64,000 bases of DNA from Oscillospiraceae bacterium (GTDB lineage: Bacteria > Bacillota > Clostridia > Oscillospirales > Oscillospiraceae). Below the pieces are notes generated by a model. That model searched no databases and was not told the origin of the DNA. It saw only the letters and a list, made by a program, of their open reading frames with translations. Shown piece by piece: positions 10,396 to 20,414 of this stretch. Every line of letters starts with the position of its first letter. Position 1 is the first letter of the stretch. Location of the stretch: assembly GCA_015068125.1 (NCBI GenBank), contig SVLD01000007.1, positions 1-64,000 on the forward strand, given 5' to 3'. A program made the position numbers and the translations under genes.

Positions 10396-10599
10396 ATGGA
10401 TACACTGGCATTGATCCTGTCTATCGTAGGCAGCCTTAACTGGGGTTTGGTGGGTATTTTCCAGTTTGATCTGGTGGCCTGGCTCTTCGGCGGTCAGGAC
10501 TCCGTCATCAGCCGGATCATCTATACCGTTGTGGGACTTGCGGGTCTTTGGTGCATTTCCCTGCTGTTTCGCAAAGGACAGCACGCAGACGGTGAATGA
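10396..10599 (+). CDS. DUF378-family small membrane protein
   Basis: MDTLALILSIVGSLNWGLVGIFQFDLVAWLFG...; ATG at 10396 preceded by GGAGG. Confidence 0.85.
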   Translation: MDTLALILSIVGSLNWGLVGIFQFDLVAWLFGGQDSVISRIIYTVVGLAGLWCISLLFRKGQHADGE

Positions 10600-10652
10600 C
10601 CCACAGCGAAAAGCGGCAGCACAGTGTGCTGCCGCTTTGATTCTGTATGGGA

Positions 10653-11978
10653 TTACTGGGTTGCTTCCGGTGCCGGCTCCACCACGCGGATCTTGCAGGT
10701 GTAGATTTCGCCGTCCACAGTAGCGCTGATCGTGATATACCGCTCAGGCTGATCGTAAGTAGACTTGATACCGGTGATGTTTTTGCCCTTGATGGTGACA
10801 TAGCCCTCCACGCTGGCAGTCCACTCTGCCTCCACATTCACACCCTCGCTATCCGTCAGGTAGATCATAAAGGACTGAGCAGAAGTGCCAATGGTCAGCG
10901 TAACATCGGTATGGCTGAGCTTATGACGGTCAGGATTTACCGGCTCGGGATCAAAAGCCACGATAACCTTACAGGATGCGGTCAGATTGCCCACAGTGGC
11001 CCGGACATAGGTATAGCCCTTGCCAACTGGGGAAACCACACCGTTTTCGTCCACACTGGCGACCTTGGGATCGTCCACAGTCCAGGTGATCTCCTTTGCC
11101 GTTACATAATCGTTATTCTTGTACAGCTTGACCGGATCGGGGTAGGTCCTGGAGATGGTGATTTCCTTATGCTTCAGCTCCAGGACAAAGTTTGCCGGGA
11201 TATTCACAGTAGGTTCGGTGGGTCCATCGGTGGGATCGGTGTAGCCACCGAAATCACAAAGGATATCGCAGTATGCCTTCTTCTCACCGCAGGTGATGGT
11301 AATTACTGCCCGGCCGCCGCTGACTGCTGTCACCAGGCCCTTTTCATTGACCGTAGCCACTGTGGGGTCACTGGATGTAAAGGTGACAGGATCTGTGGTT
11401 TCGCTGGGCTGGAGCACATAGCTCAGAAGCTGACCGCTGCCGGCAGCAGTAAAAGTGATGGAAGGTTTGGCCAGTGTGATATCCGTACAGGGAATCGGAT
11501 CCGGCTGGGATTGCTGGATGCTCTGAGTGGGAGTATCGGTATCTCCGCCATTGCCGCCCCAGATCAGGCCGGGCAAAAACACCCGCACAGCCATATAGCA
11601 CAGAACCAGGACAATGGCAATCACCAGCAAAACCACGATGGCTACCAGGACGGGATTGGTTTTGTTCTCCGGCTCCTGATTGCCGCCGGTACGGCGCTGA
11701 GGATTGTGACCGCTCTGCTGAGCCTTACGGACATTTCCCTTGGAGAAGCGGCCGCCCTTTACATAGGCATAGGCAGCAGAGTCCCCTGCGTCACCGCCTG
11801 CGGCAGTTTGCTGGGATGTATTTTTGGCGCTTCCGCAGATCGGACACAGCACCGCTGTTTCCGGGAAAACCGTTCCGCAGACATCGCATATTACTTTGCT
11901 CATTTTGGTACCTCCATTCCGGCGCGTTGTCACGCCAATGTTCAATTGCATTATAGCACACACCTTTTCCGATTGCAA
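10653..11978 (-). CDS. Zinc-ribbon, transmembrane, BIG2 Ig-like domain protein
   Basis: CDVCGTVFPETAVLCPICGS zinc ribbon, TM segment, repeated VTFTSSDPTVATVNEKGLVTAVSGG Ig-like motifs. Confidence 0.75.
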   Translation of the reverse strand: MQSEKVCAIMQLNIGVTTRRNGGTKMSKVICDVCGTVFPETAVLCPICGSAKNTSQQTAAGGDAGDSAAYAYVKGGRFSKGNVRKAQQSGHNPQRRTGGNQEPENKTNPVLVAIVVLLVIAIVLVLCYMAVRVFLPGLIWGGNGGDTDTPTQSIQQSQPDPIPCTDITLAKPSITFTAAGSGQLLSYVLQPSETTDPVTFTSSDPTVATVNEKGLVTAVSGGRAVITITCGEKKAYCDILCDFGGYTDPTDGPTEPTVNIPANFVLELKHKEITISRTYPDPVKLYKNNDYVTAKEITWTVDDPKVASVDENGVVSPVGKGYTYVRATVGNLTASCKVIVAFDPEPVNPDRHKLSHTDVTLTIGTSAQSFMIYLTDSEGVNVEAEWTASVEGYVTIKGKNITGIKSTYDQPERYITISATVDGEIYTCKIRVVEPAPEATQ

Positions 11979-12132
11979 GTGTGCTGTACTTTACCTTTTT
12001 TCTTTTCCAGGCGAAGAAGTGTTCCCTTTTGACAGCTTTCGCCTGTTTATTCCTTGTAAAATCCGCGGAAATAGTGTTGCTTTTTTTTCGAAATTATTTT
12101 ATCATATAGGAAAGATTTGATTGTAAGGAGGC

Positions 12133-15012
12133 ATGGATGTGTCGGAGCCGAAATTGGTCCTTCCGCTGATGGAAGGATTTCTGATGGGCGAGCCCATCAG
12201 CGATCACGACGGTGTTCGCTGCTGCCCTGCCATGCAGGAAAAAACGGAAGAAAAATACATAGTTAAGATCATTTCCATACCCACATCCGGCGCAAAACTG
12301 GAGGCCTTGCTTCTGGCCGGCGCCTTCAGCAGCCGGGAATCTGCCCTGGTCTATTTCCGGGAACTGGCAGAAACTGCCGCCGAGGAAGCCGCCCTGCTGC
12401 AAAAGCTTTCCCGCCTGGAAGGCTTCTCCTCCTATGAAGGCTGGCAGATCGAGCCCATGGAAAACGGAGAAGGCTTCGATGTATACCTGCTGGGAAAATA
12501 CCGTCCCACCCTGGAGCGTCATCTCAGCCGCAGCCCCATGACCCATCTGGGTGCTGTCAACCTGGGATTGGATCTCTGCTCTGCCCTGGCGGTATGCCGT
12601 CGCAGCGGCCACCTGTATGTGGATCTGAAGCCCAGCAACATCTTCATCTGTGACGACCGGGAGTATCGCATCGGCGATCTGGGCTTTATCCCCCAGGCCT
12701 CCCTGCAATATGCCTCTTTACCGGAGCAGTATCGCAGCGCCTATACTCCGCCGGAAATTACCGACGCCTATTCCGCGCTGAATCCTACCATGGACATTTA
12801 TGCCGTGGGTATGATCCTGTATCAGATCTATAATAACGGTCAGCTCCCCACCCTGAACAGCGCCGGAGAATCCCTGCCGGCGCCGGAATTTGCCGATCAG
12901 GAAATGGCCGCCATTATTTTAAAAGCCTGCGCCGCCGACCCCGCAGAGCGCTGGCAGGATCCCGGTCAGATGGGACAAGCCTTGGTCAATTATATGCAAA
13001 GCACCGGTGCCAATGACACTCCCATTGTTCCCCCGGCCGAACCGGTTGCGGAGATCCCGGAGGAGAATTTCGCAGACGAAACCGCGGAAGCCGATCCCAC
13101 CACCGATGAGATTCTGTCGGAAGTGGATCTGGCTCTGGAGTCCGTGGGTGTTAATACCCAGGAAGCAGAATGCTGCTCCGGAGACTTTGCCGCAATCTCT
13201 GACGATGAGGAAACTTCCTCTGAAGAATACGACTCCGATGAAGAAGTTTCCGATGAAATCATGAGCATGCTGGCCCAGGCGGATGATCTCATCGCCCATG
13301 AAACACCGGAGCCTGTGGTGGCGCCTGCCCCCATTGATGTACCTGTTCCGCCCAGAATTGTTCCGGAGCAGAATGTCCCCGAGGACGAGCCCACAGAAGA
13401 ACCTGTACCGGAGGATCTCCCGGAATCGGAAGACGCGCTGTTTGACGAGCCGGACGAAGCGGATTTTGAAGATGAGGAAGTCCCTTCCGAGGAATACGCA
13501 CCCAACCCCCGGCGGAGCAAAAAGCTTATCACTACACTGGTGTGCTTCATCATTGCCGCTGCTGTGTTCCTGGGTGGCTATCTGTACTATAAGCATATCT
13601 ATCAGCAGACGATCCAGGGCCTTTCCCTCTCCGGTTCCGAAGGCTACCTGGCTGTTACGCTGGATACCGATATCCGTGACGACCTTCTCACCGTTGTCTG
13701 CACCGATGTCTACGGCAACGCTATCCGGCAGCCAGTATCCCAGGGCGTAGCTGTATTCCAAGATTTGAAGCCCAGTACCCGGTACGCCATTCGGGTGGAA
13801 ATTTCCGGATTCCATAAATTGCTGGGTAAAACCGGCGATTCCTACACCACCGCCACCCAAACCTCTATTGTGGATTTCGCCGCTGTTGTAGGTTTGGAAA
13901 ACGGCTCCGCAATTTTGACCTTTACCACCTACGGCCCGGAGCCCGATGATTGGACGGTGTATTACTCCGCCCCAGGTGAAGCCGAGAAATCTCTGGTCTT
14001 CTCCGGTCGTAAGGTGAATGTTTCCGATCTGACCATCGGAAAGCAATACACTTTCCGATTGGAACCCAACGATGCGCTGTATCTGGTGGGTGACAATGTG
14101 CTGGAATTCACCGCCGCCAACATGGTTTACCCCAAAAATCTGATTTTCGAGAATTTTGTGGGCAACGATCTCTCCATTTCCTGGGATACGCCCGCAGGTG
14201 AAGTCGTTGACAGTTGGATCGTCCGGTGTTACAGCGATGCCGGCTACGACAAAACCATCACCGTCACTGATACCAATGCGGTGTTCCACAATCTGGATCG
14301 CTCCGCTTCCTATCACGTGGATGTCCGCGCTGCCAATATGTTCCAGGGCAGCGGAATCAGTCTTGGCGCCAATCCCATCACTGTCAAGGATCTCTCTGCG
14401 GATTCCTCCGACCCCAACCATCTGGTTCTGCGCTGGAGCTTTGATGGCAGCGCCCCGGAAGGTGGCTGGCAAGTTCAGTATAAATCCGGCAGTATGCAGC
14501 AGCTGCAGACCATCACCGTCAGCGGCTGCGAAGCGACCCTCTCCTCCCTGGTGCCCGGCGAAGTGTATGAGATTCTTGTAACCCCGGTCAACGGAAGGGC
14601 CTGCTTTAATAACACGCTGGTCTATACCCTGCCCGCCGCCGAAACCTTCGCCGGCTATGATATCTCCGCGGAGCATTTTCAGTTCTCCATGTGCATCGCT
14701 CCCGACAAGGAAAACTGGACCAAGGATGACATCAAATCCAAGGATTACACCACCGCCTTCGCAGCGGATCAGAAAGTCGGGTTCTGCGTTTCCTTAGACC
14801 GGAATCCCTCCAATGCCCCGGACAGCGTCACTGTCTTGTTTGTGATCCGGGATGCGGCTGGCAGCATCCTTTGCTGCGACAGCAACAACAAGGAATGGGA
14901 CTCCCTGCGGAATTTTGCCATCCCGGCAATGCCCACCCTGATCGGCGCCTACACTTTGGATATCTATCTGAACGGCCAGCACCTGACGAACCAGAGTTTC
15001 ACAATCGTATAG
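12133..15012 (+). CDS. Divergent Ser/Thr protein kinase-like membrane protein with extracellular FN3 domains
   Basis: YVDLKPSNIFICDD and IGDLGFI kinase motifs; acidic linker; TM TTLVCFIIAAAVFLGGYLYY; FN3-like repeats. Confidence 0.8.
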   Translation: MDVSEPKLVLPLMEGFLMGEPISDHDGVRCCPAMQEKTEEKYIVKIISIPTSGAKLEALLLAGAFSSRESALVYFRELAETAAEEAALLQKLSRLEGFSSYEGWQIEPMENGEGFDVYLLGKYRPTLERHLSRSPMTHLGAVNLGLDLCSALAVCRRSGHLYVDLKPSNIFICDDREYRIGDLGFIPQASLQYASLPEQYRSAYTPPEITDAYSALNPTMDIYAVGMILYQIYNNGQLPTLNSAGESLPAPEFADQEMAAIILKACAADPAERWQDPGQMGQALVNYMQSTGANDTPIVPPAEPVAEIPEENFADETAEADPTTDEILSEVDLALESVGVNTQEAECCSGDFAAISDDEETSSEEYDSDEEVSDEIMSMLAQADDLIAHETPEPVVAPAPIDVPVPPRIVPEQNVPEDEPTEEPVPEDLPESEDALFDEPDEADFEDEEVPSEEYAPNPRRSKKLITTLVCFIIAAAVFLGGYLYYKHIYQQTIQGLSLSGSEGYLAVTLDTDIRDDLLTVVCTDVYGNAIRQPVSQGVAVFQDLKPSTRYAIRVEISGFHKLLGKTGDSYTTATQTSIVDFAAVVGLENGSAILTFTTYGPEPDDWTVYYSAPGEAEKSLVFSGRKVNVSDLTIGKQYTFRLEPNDALYLVGDNVLEFTAANMVYPKNLIFENFVGNDLSISWDTPAGEVVDSWIVRCYSDAGYDKTITVTDTNAVFHNLDRSASYHVDVRAANMFQGSGISLGANPITVKDLSADSSDPNHLVLRWSFDGSAPEGGWQVQYKSGSMQQLQTITVSGCEATLSSLVPGEVYEILVTPVNGRACFNNTLVYTLPAAETFAGYDISAEHFQFSMCIAPDKENWTKDDIKSKDYTTAFAADQKVGFCVSLDRNPSNAPDSVTVLFVIRDAAGSILCCDSNNKEWDSLRNFAIPAMPTLIGAYTLDIYLNGQHLTNQSFTIV

Positions 15013-15065
15013 CTATTTTCGGCAGTCGATTTTTATCGGCTGCCGAAATTTTTTGCAATTTCCTC

Positions 15066-15094
15066 TTGCATTATTCCGCCCATCGTGGTACAAT
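15066..15094 (+). promoter_or_regulatory. Candidate sigma-A promoter of the aromatic operon
   Basis: TTGCAT - 17 nt - TACAAT. Confidence 0.6.
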
Positions 15095-15125
15095 GTCCGC
15101 AGTCACAGGATTTTGGAGGCTTCCC

Positions 15126-15194
15126 ATGAAGTACACTACCTTTGCAGCACAGTTCTTTTATAGCTACTATTACTTTTTTATGGACAAAAGGTAA
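15126..15194 (+). CDS. Phe/Tyr-rich attenuator leader peptide (22 aa)
   Basis: MKYTTFAAQFFYSYYYFFMDKR: 5 Phe + 5 Tyr of 22; preceded by TTGGAGG. Confidence 0.85.
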   Translation: MKYTTFAAQFFYSYYYFFMDKR

Positions 15195-15280
15195 TAGCGA
15201 TTTGTGTTGCACTTTCCTGATGGCAATAAGCATTTGATTTCATGCCGCACAGAATCGCTTCTGTGCGGCATATTATCTTT
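15143..15280 (+). promoter_or_regulatory. Transcription attenuator (1:2 / 2:3 / 3:4 hairpins) of the aromatic amino acid operon
   Basis: Strand 1 15143-15151; strand 2 15196-15211; strand 3 15242-15259; terminator ATGCCGCACAGAA-TCGC-TTCTGTGCGGCAT (15242-15271) followed by TATTATCTTT-type tail. Confidence 0.82.
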
Positions 15281-15296
15281 GATGGGAGATGTTTTT

Positions 15297-16298
15297 ATGA
15301 TCGCTGTTTTGAAACACGGAACTACCGCTGACCAGGCTCAGCAGCTTGTGACTTGGCTGCAGCACATGAATATTGATGTACACATTTCCGAAGGCCAGGA
15401 GGTCACCGTTCTGGGTCTCATCGGCGACACCAGCCGGATCGACATGGAGCTGCTGAGCAGTCTGGAGATCGTGGAATCCGTCAAGCGGGTTTCTGAACCC
15501 TTTAAGCAGGCAAACCGCAAATTCCACCCCAAGGACACTGTGATCCAGGTTGGCAACGCCAAAATTGGCGGTGGCCATTTTGCCATGATTGCCGGCCCTT
15601 GCTCTGTGGAATCCGAGGAGCAGATTATCGAGGTGGCAACCGCTGTGAAAGCATCCGGAGCGGACATTCTCCGGGGCGGCGCTTTCAAGCCACGTACCTC
15701 CCCCTACGCCTTCCAGGGCATGAAGGAAAAGGGCATCGAACTGCTGCTGAAAGCCAAGGCGGCTACCGGTCTGCCTATTATTACGGAAATTATGAACATC
15801 CGGGCACTGGATCTGTTCGCGGACGTGGATATCATTCAGGTCGGCGCAAGAAATATGCAAAATTTTGATCTTCTCCAGGAACTGGGCAAGACGGACAAGC
15901 CGATTTTACTGAAGCGCGGCCTGGCAAACACCTTGCAGGAGCTGCTGATGAGCGCGGAATATATCATGAGCGAGGGTAACGAAAATGTGATCCTCTGCGA
16001 ACGGGGCATCCGCACCTTTGAGACCTACACCAGAAACACTCTGGATCTTTCCGCGGTTTCTGTACTTCACGATCTGACCCATCTGCCGGTGGTGGTAGAT
16101 CCCAGCCACGCCACCGGCAAGGCAAAATTGGTGCCACCCATGGCCCTGGCCGCCACCGCCGCCGGTGCCGACGGCATTATGGTGGAGGTTCACAATAACC
16201 CCGCCTGCGCCCTGTGCGACGGCGCGCAGTCCTTGACCCCTGCTCAGTTTGACAGCCTGAATCAGCAGGTTCAAAAGATCCGGGAGGCGATGGTGTGA
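15297..16298 (+). CDS. aroF: 3-deoxy-7-phosphoheptulonate synthase (DAHP synthase)
   Basis: [13 protein letters not shown]..., [37 protein letters not shown] 15297 after GGGAG. Confidence 0.95.
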   Translation: MIAVLKHGTTADQAQQLVTWLQHMNIDVHISEGQEVTVLGLIGDTSRIDMELLSSLEIVESVKRVSEPFKQANRKFHPKDTVIQVGNAKIGGGHFAMIAGPCSVESEEQIIEVATAVKASGADILRGGAFKPRTSPYAFQGMKEKGIELLLKAKAATGLPIITEIMNIRALDLFADVDIIQVGARNMQNFDLLQELGKTDKPILLKRGLANTLQELLMSAEYIMSEGNENVILCERGIRTFETYTRNTLDLSAVSVLHDLTHLPVVVDPSHATGKAKLVPPMALAATAAGADGIMVEVHNNPACALCDGAQSLTPAQFDSLNQQVQKIREAMV

Positions 16299-17125
16299 CC
16301 GTTGGTATCTTAGGATTGGGTCTCATCGGCGGCTCCATGGCCAGGGCCTACACCAAGGTAGGCCACACCGTACTGGCCGCCGATACCGACGAAAATATGC
16401 TCCGTTTCGCCCAGCTTTCCGGGGCAGTTTCTGATGTGCTGGATGAAAGCAGCATTTCCAAATGCGATCTGCTCCTTCTGGCTATCTACCCCAAGGGTTG
16501 CATCGCATGGTTGGAAAAATACGCCCACCTGGTGAATCCCGGGACGCTGGTAATGGATCTTTGCGGCATCAAGGAGGAAGTTTGCCAGCGGTGCTTCCCT
16601 CTGGCCAAAGAATTTGGCTTTACCTTTATCGGGGCGCACCCCATGGCCGGCTCCCATTATTCCGGCTTTAAGTACAGCCGCAGCAATCTATTCCAGGGAG
16701 CGCCCATGGTTTTGGTGCCCCCCAGGTTCGACGATATGCAGCTTCTGGATCAGGCAAAGCAAGCCCTAGCCCCCTGCGGTTTTGGGCGGTTTTCCGTCTG
16801 CACTGCCCAAGAGCACGACCGGCTTATCGCATTCACTTCCCAGATGCCTCATGTGCTGTCCAACGCCTTTATCAAATCCCCCACTGCCCTGTCGCACAAG
16901 GGATTTTCCGCCGGCAGCTACAAGGATCTGACCCGGGTGGCATGGCTTAACGCGCCCATGTGGGCGGAGCTGTGCATGGAAAACCGGGAAAATATGCTCT
17001 TTGAGCTAAATACCTATATTCGCCAGCTCCAGGCATACCGGACTGCCCTGGAGAAGAACGATATCGATACCCTGACCGCCCTTTTTGACGAAGGACGGCG
17101 GCGCAAGGAGGCGGTAGACGGATGA
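16295..17125 (+). CDS. tyrA: Prephenate dehydrogenase
   Basis: GILGLGLIGGSMARAY, GAHPMAGSHYSG; GTG start overlapping aroF stop. Confidence 0.92.
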   Translation: MTVGILGLGLIGGSMARAYTKVGHTVLAADTDENMLRFAQLSGAVSDVLDESSISKCDLLLLAIYPKGCIAWLEKYAHLVNPGTLVMDLCGIKEEVCQRCFPLAKEFGFTFIGAHPMAGSHYSGFKYSRSNLFQGAPMVLVPPRFDDMQLLDQAKQALAPCGFGRFSVCTAQEHDRLIAFTSQMPHVLSNAFIKSPTALSHKGFSAGSYKDLTRVAWLNAPMWAELCMENRENMLFELNTYIRQLQAYRTALEKNDIDTLTALFDEGRRRKEAVDG

Positions 17126-18156
17126 AAACCATACAAATTCGGGCATCCCGGGAATACAGCGTTCTCATCGACTCCGGACTGCTTTCCCATTTGGGTGACG
17201 AAGCTGCCAAAATTCGCAACCCCGGCAAAGCCGCCATCATCAGCGACAGCAATGTATGGCCACTTTACGGCAGAATGGCGGCAGCCAGTCTGGAAAAGGC
17301 CGGCTTTGCCACGGAAAAATTTGTATTTCCCGCCGGTGAAAACAGCAAGAATGGAGCAACTTACCTCTCTCTTTTGAATTTTTTGGCAGAGAAACACATC
17401 ACTCGCTCTGATTTCATCATCGCCTTGGGCGGCGGTGTTGTGGGCGACCTGGCAGGCTTTGCCGCCGCCACCTATCTGCGGGGCATTGATTACATCCAGG
17501 TTCCCACCACCTTGCTGGCGGCAGTGGATTCCTCCGTGGGAGGCAAGACCGCCATTGATCTGCCTGCCGGAAAGAACCTGGCCGGCTGCTTCTATCAGCC
17601 CCGACTGGTGCTTTGCGACACCGACACCCTGACTACCCTCCCCGAGGAAATTTTCAGGGACGGCTGCGCTGAGGTTATCAAATACGGCATACTCTATGAC
17701 CCTCAGCTGTTTGCTCACTTGGAACAGACCGGGCTTTCCTTTGACCGGGAAGCTGTCATTGCCCGGTGTGTGGGGCTGAAGCGGGATGCGGTGGAGGCTG
17801 ATGAATTTGACTTAGGTCTGCGGATGAAGCTGAATCTGGGTCATACCTTGGGTCACAGCATCGAAAAAATCAGCAATTTCGCAATTTCCCACGGAAAAGC
17901 CGTAGCCATTGGCATGGCACTGGTAACGAAAGCCGCCAAATGTCCGGACACTGGGCGAATCGCAGATTGTATCACCGCCTTTGGCCTGCCCATAACTACG
18001 GATTTTTCCGCGGCAGATTTGCTCAGTGCCGCCCTTTCCGATAAAAAGCGCGCCGGGGACAGCGTGAATCTCATTATTCCCCAGGCTATTGGACAATGTG
18101 TGATCCAGTCCACCCCGGTAACAGAACTTTTATCCTTTATTGAAGCAGGACTTTGA
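17122..18156 (+). CDS. aroB: 3-dehydroquinate synthase
   Basis: GGGVVGDLAGFAAATYLRGIDYIQVPTTLLAAVDSSVGGKTAID. Confidence 0.96.
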   Translation: MKTIQIRASREYSVLIDSGLLSHLGDEAAKIRNPGKAAIISDSNVWPLYGRMAAASLEKAGFATEKFVFPAGENSKNGATYLSLLNFLAEKHITRSDFIIALGGGVVGDLAGFAAATYLRGIDYIQVPTTLLAAVDSSVGGKTAIDLPAGKNLAGCFYQPRLVLCDTDTLTTLPEEIFRDGCAEVIKYGILYDPQLFAHLEQTGLSFDREAVIARCVGLKRDAVEADEFDLGLRMKLNLGHTLGHSIEKISNFAISHGKAVAIGMALVTKAAKCPDTGRIADCITAFGLPITTDFSAADLLSAALSDKKRAGDSVNLIIPQAIGQCVIQSTPVTELLSFIEAGL

Positions 18157-18157
18157 T

Positions 18158-19354
18158 ATGGACATTCTTATTTCCCCCGGAAAACTCAGCGGCCACATTG
18201 CCGCCATTCCCTCCAAATCCCAAGCCCACCGGCTTTTGATCTGCGCCGCCTTTGCCAATGGCGAAACCGAGCTTCTCTGCCCGGACACCAACCGGGATAT
18301 TGAAGCTACAGCAGCTTGCCTTCGAGCTTTGGGTGCGGATATTCTACGAACCGACACAGGCTATCGGGTTCTGCCTATCCGTAATACCCCTCAGTCTGCT
18401 GACCTGCCCTGCGGTGAAAGCGGATCGACCCTGCGCTTTTTTCTGCCGATTGCGGCGGCGTTGGGCGTTCGAGCGAGGTTCCACATGGAGGGTCGGCTGG
18501 CGCAGCGCCCCTTGTCCCCCCTTTGGGAGGAAATGGAAGCCCACGGCTGCACCCTGCACTTCATTGACAACAATACGCTACTATGCGAAGGACAGCTGAC
18601 CCCCGGCGTTTTTACCATCGACGGCGGCGTGTCCAGCCAGTTTATTACGGGCCTGCTGTTTGCCGTTTCCCTGCTGGAGAGGAGCAGCCAAATTGTCGTT
18701 ACCGGTCATTTGGAATCCCAGCCATATGTGGCCATGACGCAGGAGGCTATGGCGCTTTTCGGCGTAAAAACGGAGAATTTTTCTATAAAGAGCGGACAAA
18801 AATACCATTCTCCCGAAAAAATTGCCATAGAGGGCGACTGGAGCAACAGCACATTTTGGCTGGCGGCCAACGCACTGGGCAGTGCCGTTTCCGTCAGCGG
18901 TTTGGACAGCAATTCCCCCCAGGGTGATCGGGCGGCCGCCCACTGGCTGCCCAGGCTAACTGAACACTGCCAAATTTCCGCCGGGGATATTCCGGACCTG
19001 GTTCCCATTTTGTCCGTGGTGGCCGCCTGCCATCAGGGTGCGGAATTTACGGACATTCGCCGGCTGCGGCTGAAAGAATCCGACCGGGTGGCCGCCGTGA
19101 TCGCCATGATCGAAGCTCTGGGCGGAAAAGCCCAGGCAACGGAAAATACCCTGACCATCTTCAGCACCGGTCTCGTCGGCGGAGTAGTGGATGCCATGAA
19201 CGATCACCGCATCGCCATGGCATCAGCCATCGCCGCCACCGCATGCAGCCAGCCGGTTACGATCCGTGGGGCGGAATGCGTCGCAAAATCCTACCCCAAA
19301 TTCTGGGAAGATTACAAACTTTTAGGAGGGCAATATGAGCAGCATCTACGGTGA
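18158..19354 (+). CDS. aroA: 3-phosphoshikimate 1-carboxyvinyltransferase (EPSP synthase)
   Basis: SKSQAHRLLICAAFA, CGESGSTLRFFLPIAA, RLKESDRVAA, DHRIAMA motifs. Confidence 0.95.
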   Translation: MDILISPGKLSGHIAAIPSKSQAHRLLICAAFANGETELLCPDTNRDIEATAACLRALGADILRTDTGYRVLPIRNTPQSADLPCGESGSTLRFFLPIAAALGVRARFHMEGRLAQRPLSPLWEEMEAHGCTLHFIDNNTLLCEGQLTPGVFTIDGGVSSQFITGLLFAVSLLERSSQIVVTGHLESQPYVAMTQEAMALFGVKTENFSIKSGQKYHSPEKIAIEGDWSNSTFWLAANALGSAVSVSGLDSNSPQGDRAAAHWLPRLTEHCQISAGDIPDLVPILSVVAACHQGAEFTDIRRLRLKESDRVAAVIAMIEALGGKAQATENTLTIFSTGLVGGVVDAMNDHRIAMASAIAATACSQPVTIRGAECVAKSYPKFWEDYKLLGGQYEQHLR

Positions 19355-20408
19355 AAACTTAAAACTCTCCATTTTTGGCCAATCTCATGCCCCAGCCGTG
19401 GGCATGATCCTGGACGGTATCCCCGCCGGACTGCCGGTGGATATGGAGGCGCTGCAGGAATTTATGAACCGCAGAGCCCCCGGGCAAAACAACTGGTCCA
19501 CTCCCCGCAAGGAAGCCGATAAGCCGGAGTTCCTCGCCGGCGTCCTGGACGGCTTTACCTGCGGCGCTCCGATTGCCGCCATGATCCTCAACACCAACAC
19601 CCGCCCCGGGGATTACGATAATCTGAAAGATTGCCCCAGACCCGGTCATGCCGACTACACCGCCCAAATGAAGTACGGCGGTTTTCACGACGCCGCTGGC
19701 GGCGGACATTTCTCCGGGCGGCTGACTGCGCCTTTGTGCATCGCCGGTGGGCTGTGTAAGCAGTGGTTGGAGGAAATGGGCATCCGCATAGGCGCACACA
19801 TCCGTCAAATCGGAGATGTGCAGGATGCCGGCTTTGACGCCATTGACCCCGAACTGGATCAGGTTGGACAGATTTTTCCCACCCTGACCACCCAAGCCGG
19901 TGAGGAAATGCGCGCCGCTATCTATCATGCAAAGCAAGACGGCGACAGCGTCGGCGGTAAAATCGAGTGCGCTATCACCGGCCTGCCGGTGGGTATCGGC
20001 GAGCCCATGTTCGGCGGCCTAGAAAATCGACTGGCGCAGATCCTTTTTGGCATTCCGGCGGTAAAGGGGCTTACTTTTGGTGATGTCCAACCTACCGGAA
20101 GTCAAAATAACGATGCCTTTACCATGGAAAATGGGCAAGTTAAAACCGTCACCAATCACTGTGGCGGCATTCTCGGCGGCATTGCCAACGGCATGCCGGT
20201 GCTGTTCACTGTCACTGTCAAACCCACCCCCTCCATTCACAAACCCCAGCAGACGGTAAACTTAAAAACCGGCGAGATCACTACACTGACGGTGGAAGGT
20301 CGGCATGATCCCTGCATTGTCCCCCGGGCTGTACCGGTGGTAGAAGCTGCGGCGGCAATCGCAATTTATGATCTGATTTTGGGCAGCGCCCACACAGGCA
20401 GGAGATAA
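19335..20408 (+). CDS. aroC: Chorismate synthase
   Basis: LSIFGQSHAPAVGMILDGIPAG; AGGGHFSGRLTAP. Confidence 0.96.
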   Translation: MSSIYGENLKLSIFGQSHAPAVGMILDGIPAGLPVDMEALQEFMNRRAPGQNNWSTPRKEADKPEFLAGVLDGFTCGAPIAAMILNTNTRPGDYDNLKDCPRPGHADYTAQMKYGGFHDAAGGGHFSGRLTAPLCIAGGLCKQWLEEMGIRIGAHIRQIGDVQDAGFDAIDPELDQVGQIFPTLTTQAGEEMRAAIYHAKQDGDSVGGKIECAITGLPVGIGEPMFGGLENRLAQILFGIPAVKGLTFGDVQPTGSQNNDAFTMENGQVKTVTNHCGGILGGIANGMPVLFTVTVKPTPSIHKPQQTVNLKTGEITTLTVEGRHDPCIVPRAVPVVEAAAAIAIYDLILGSAHTGRR

Positions 20409-20414
20409 ACTATT

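Noticed and set aside
10647-12032. 461-aa plus-strand ORF
   Set aside because: Shadow of the BIG2-domain gene, which has clear domain architecture on the minus strand.
12919-14676. 585-aa minus-strand ORF
   Set aside because: Shadow of the kinase/FN3 gene.
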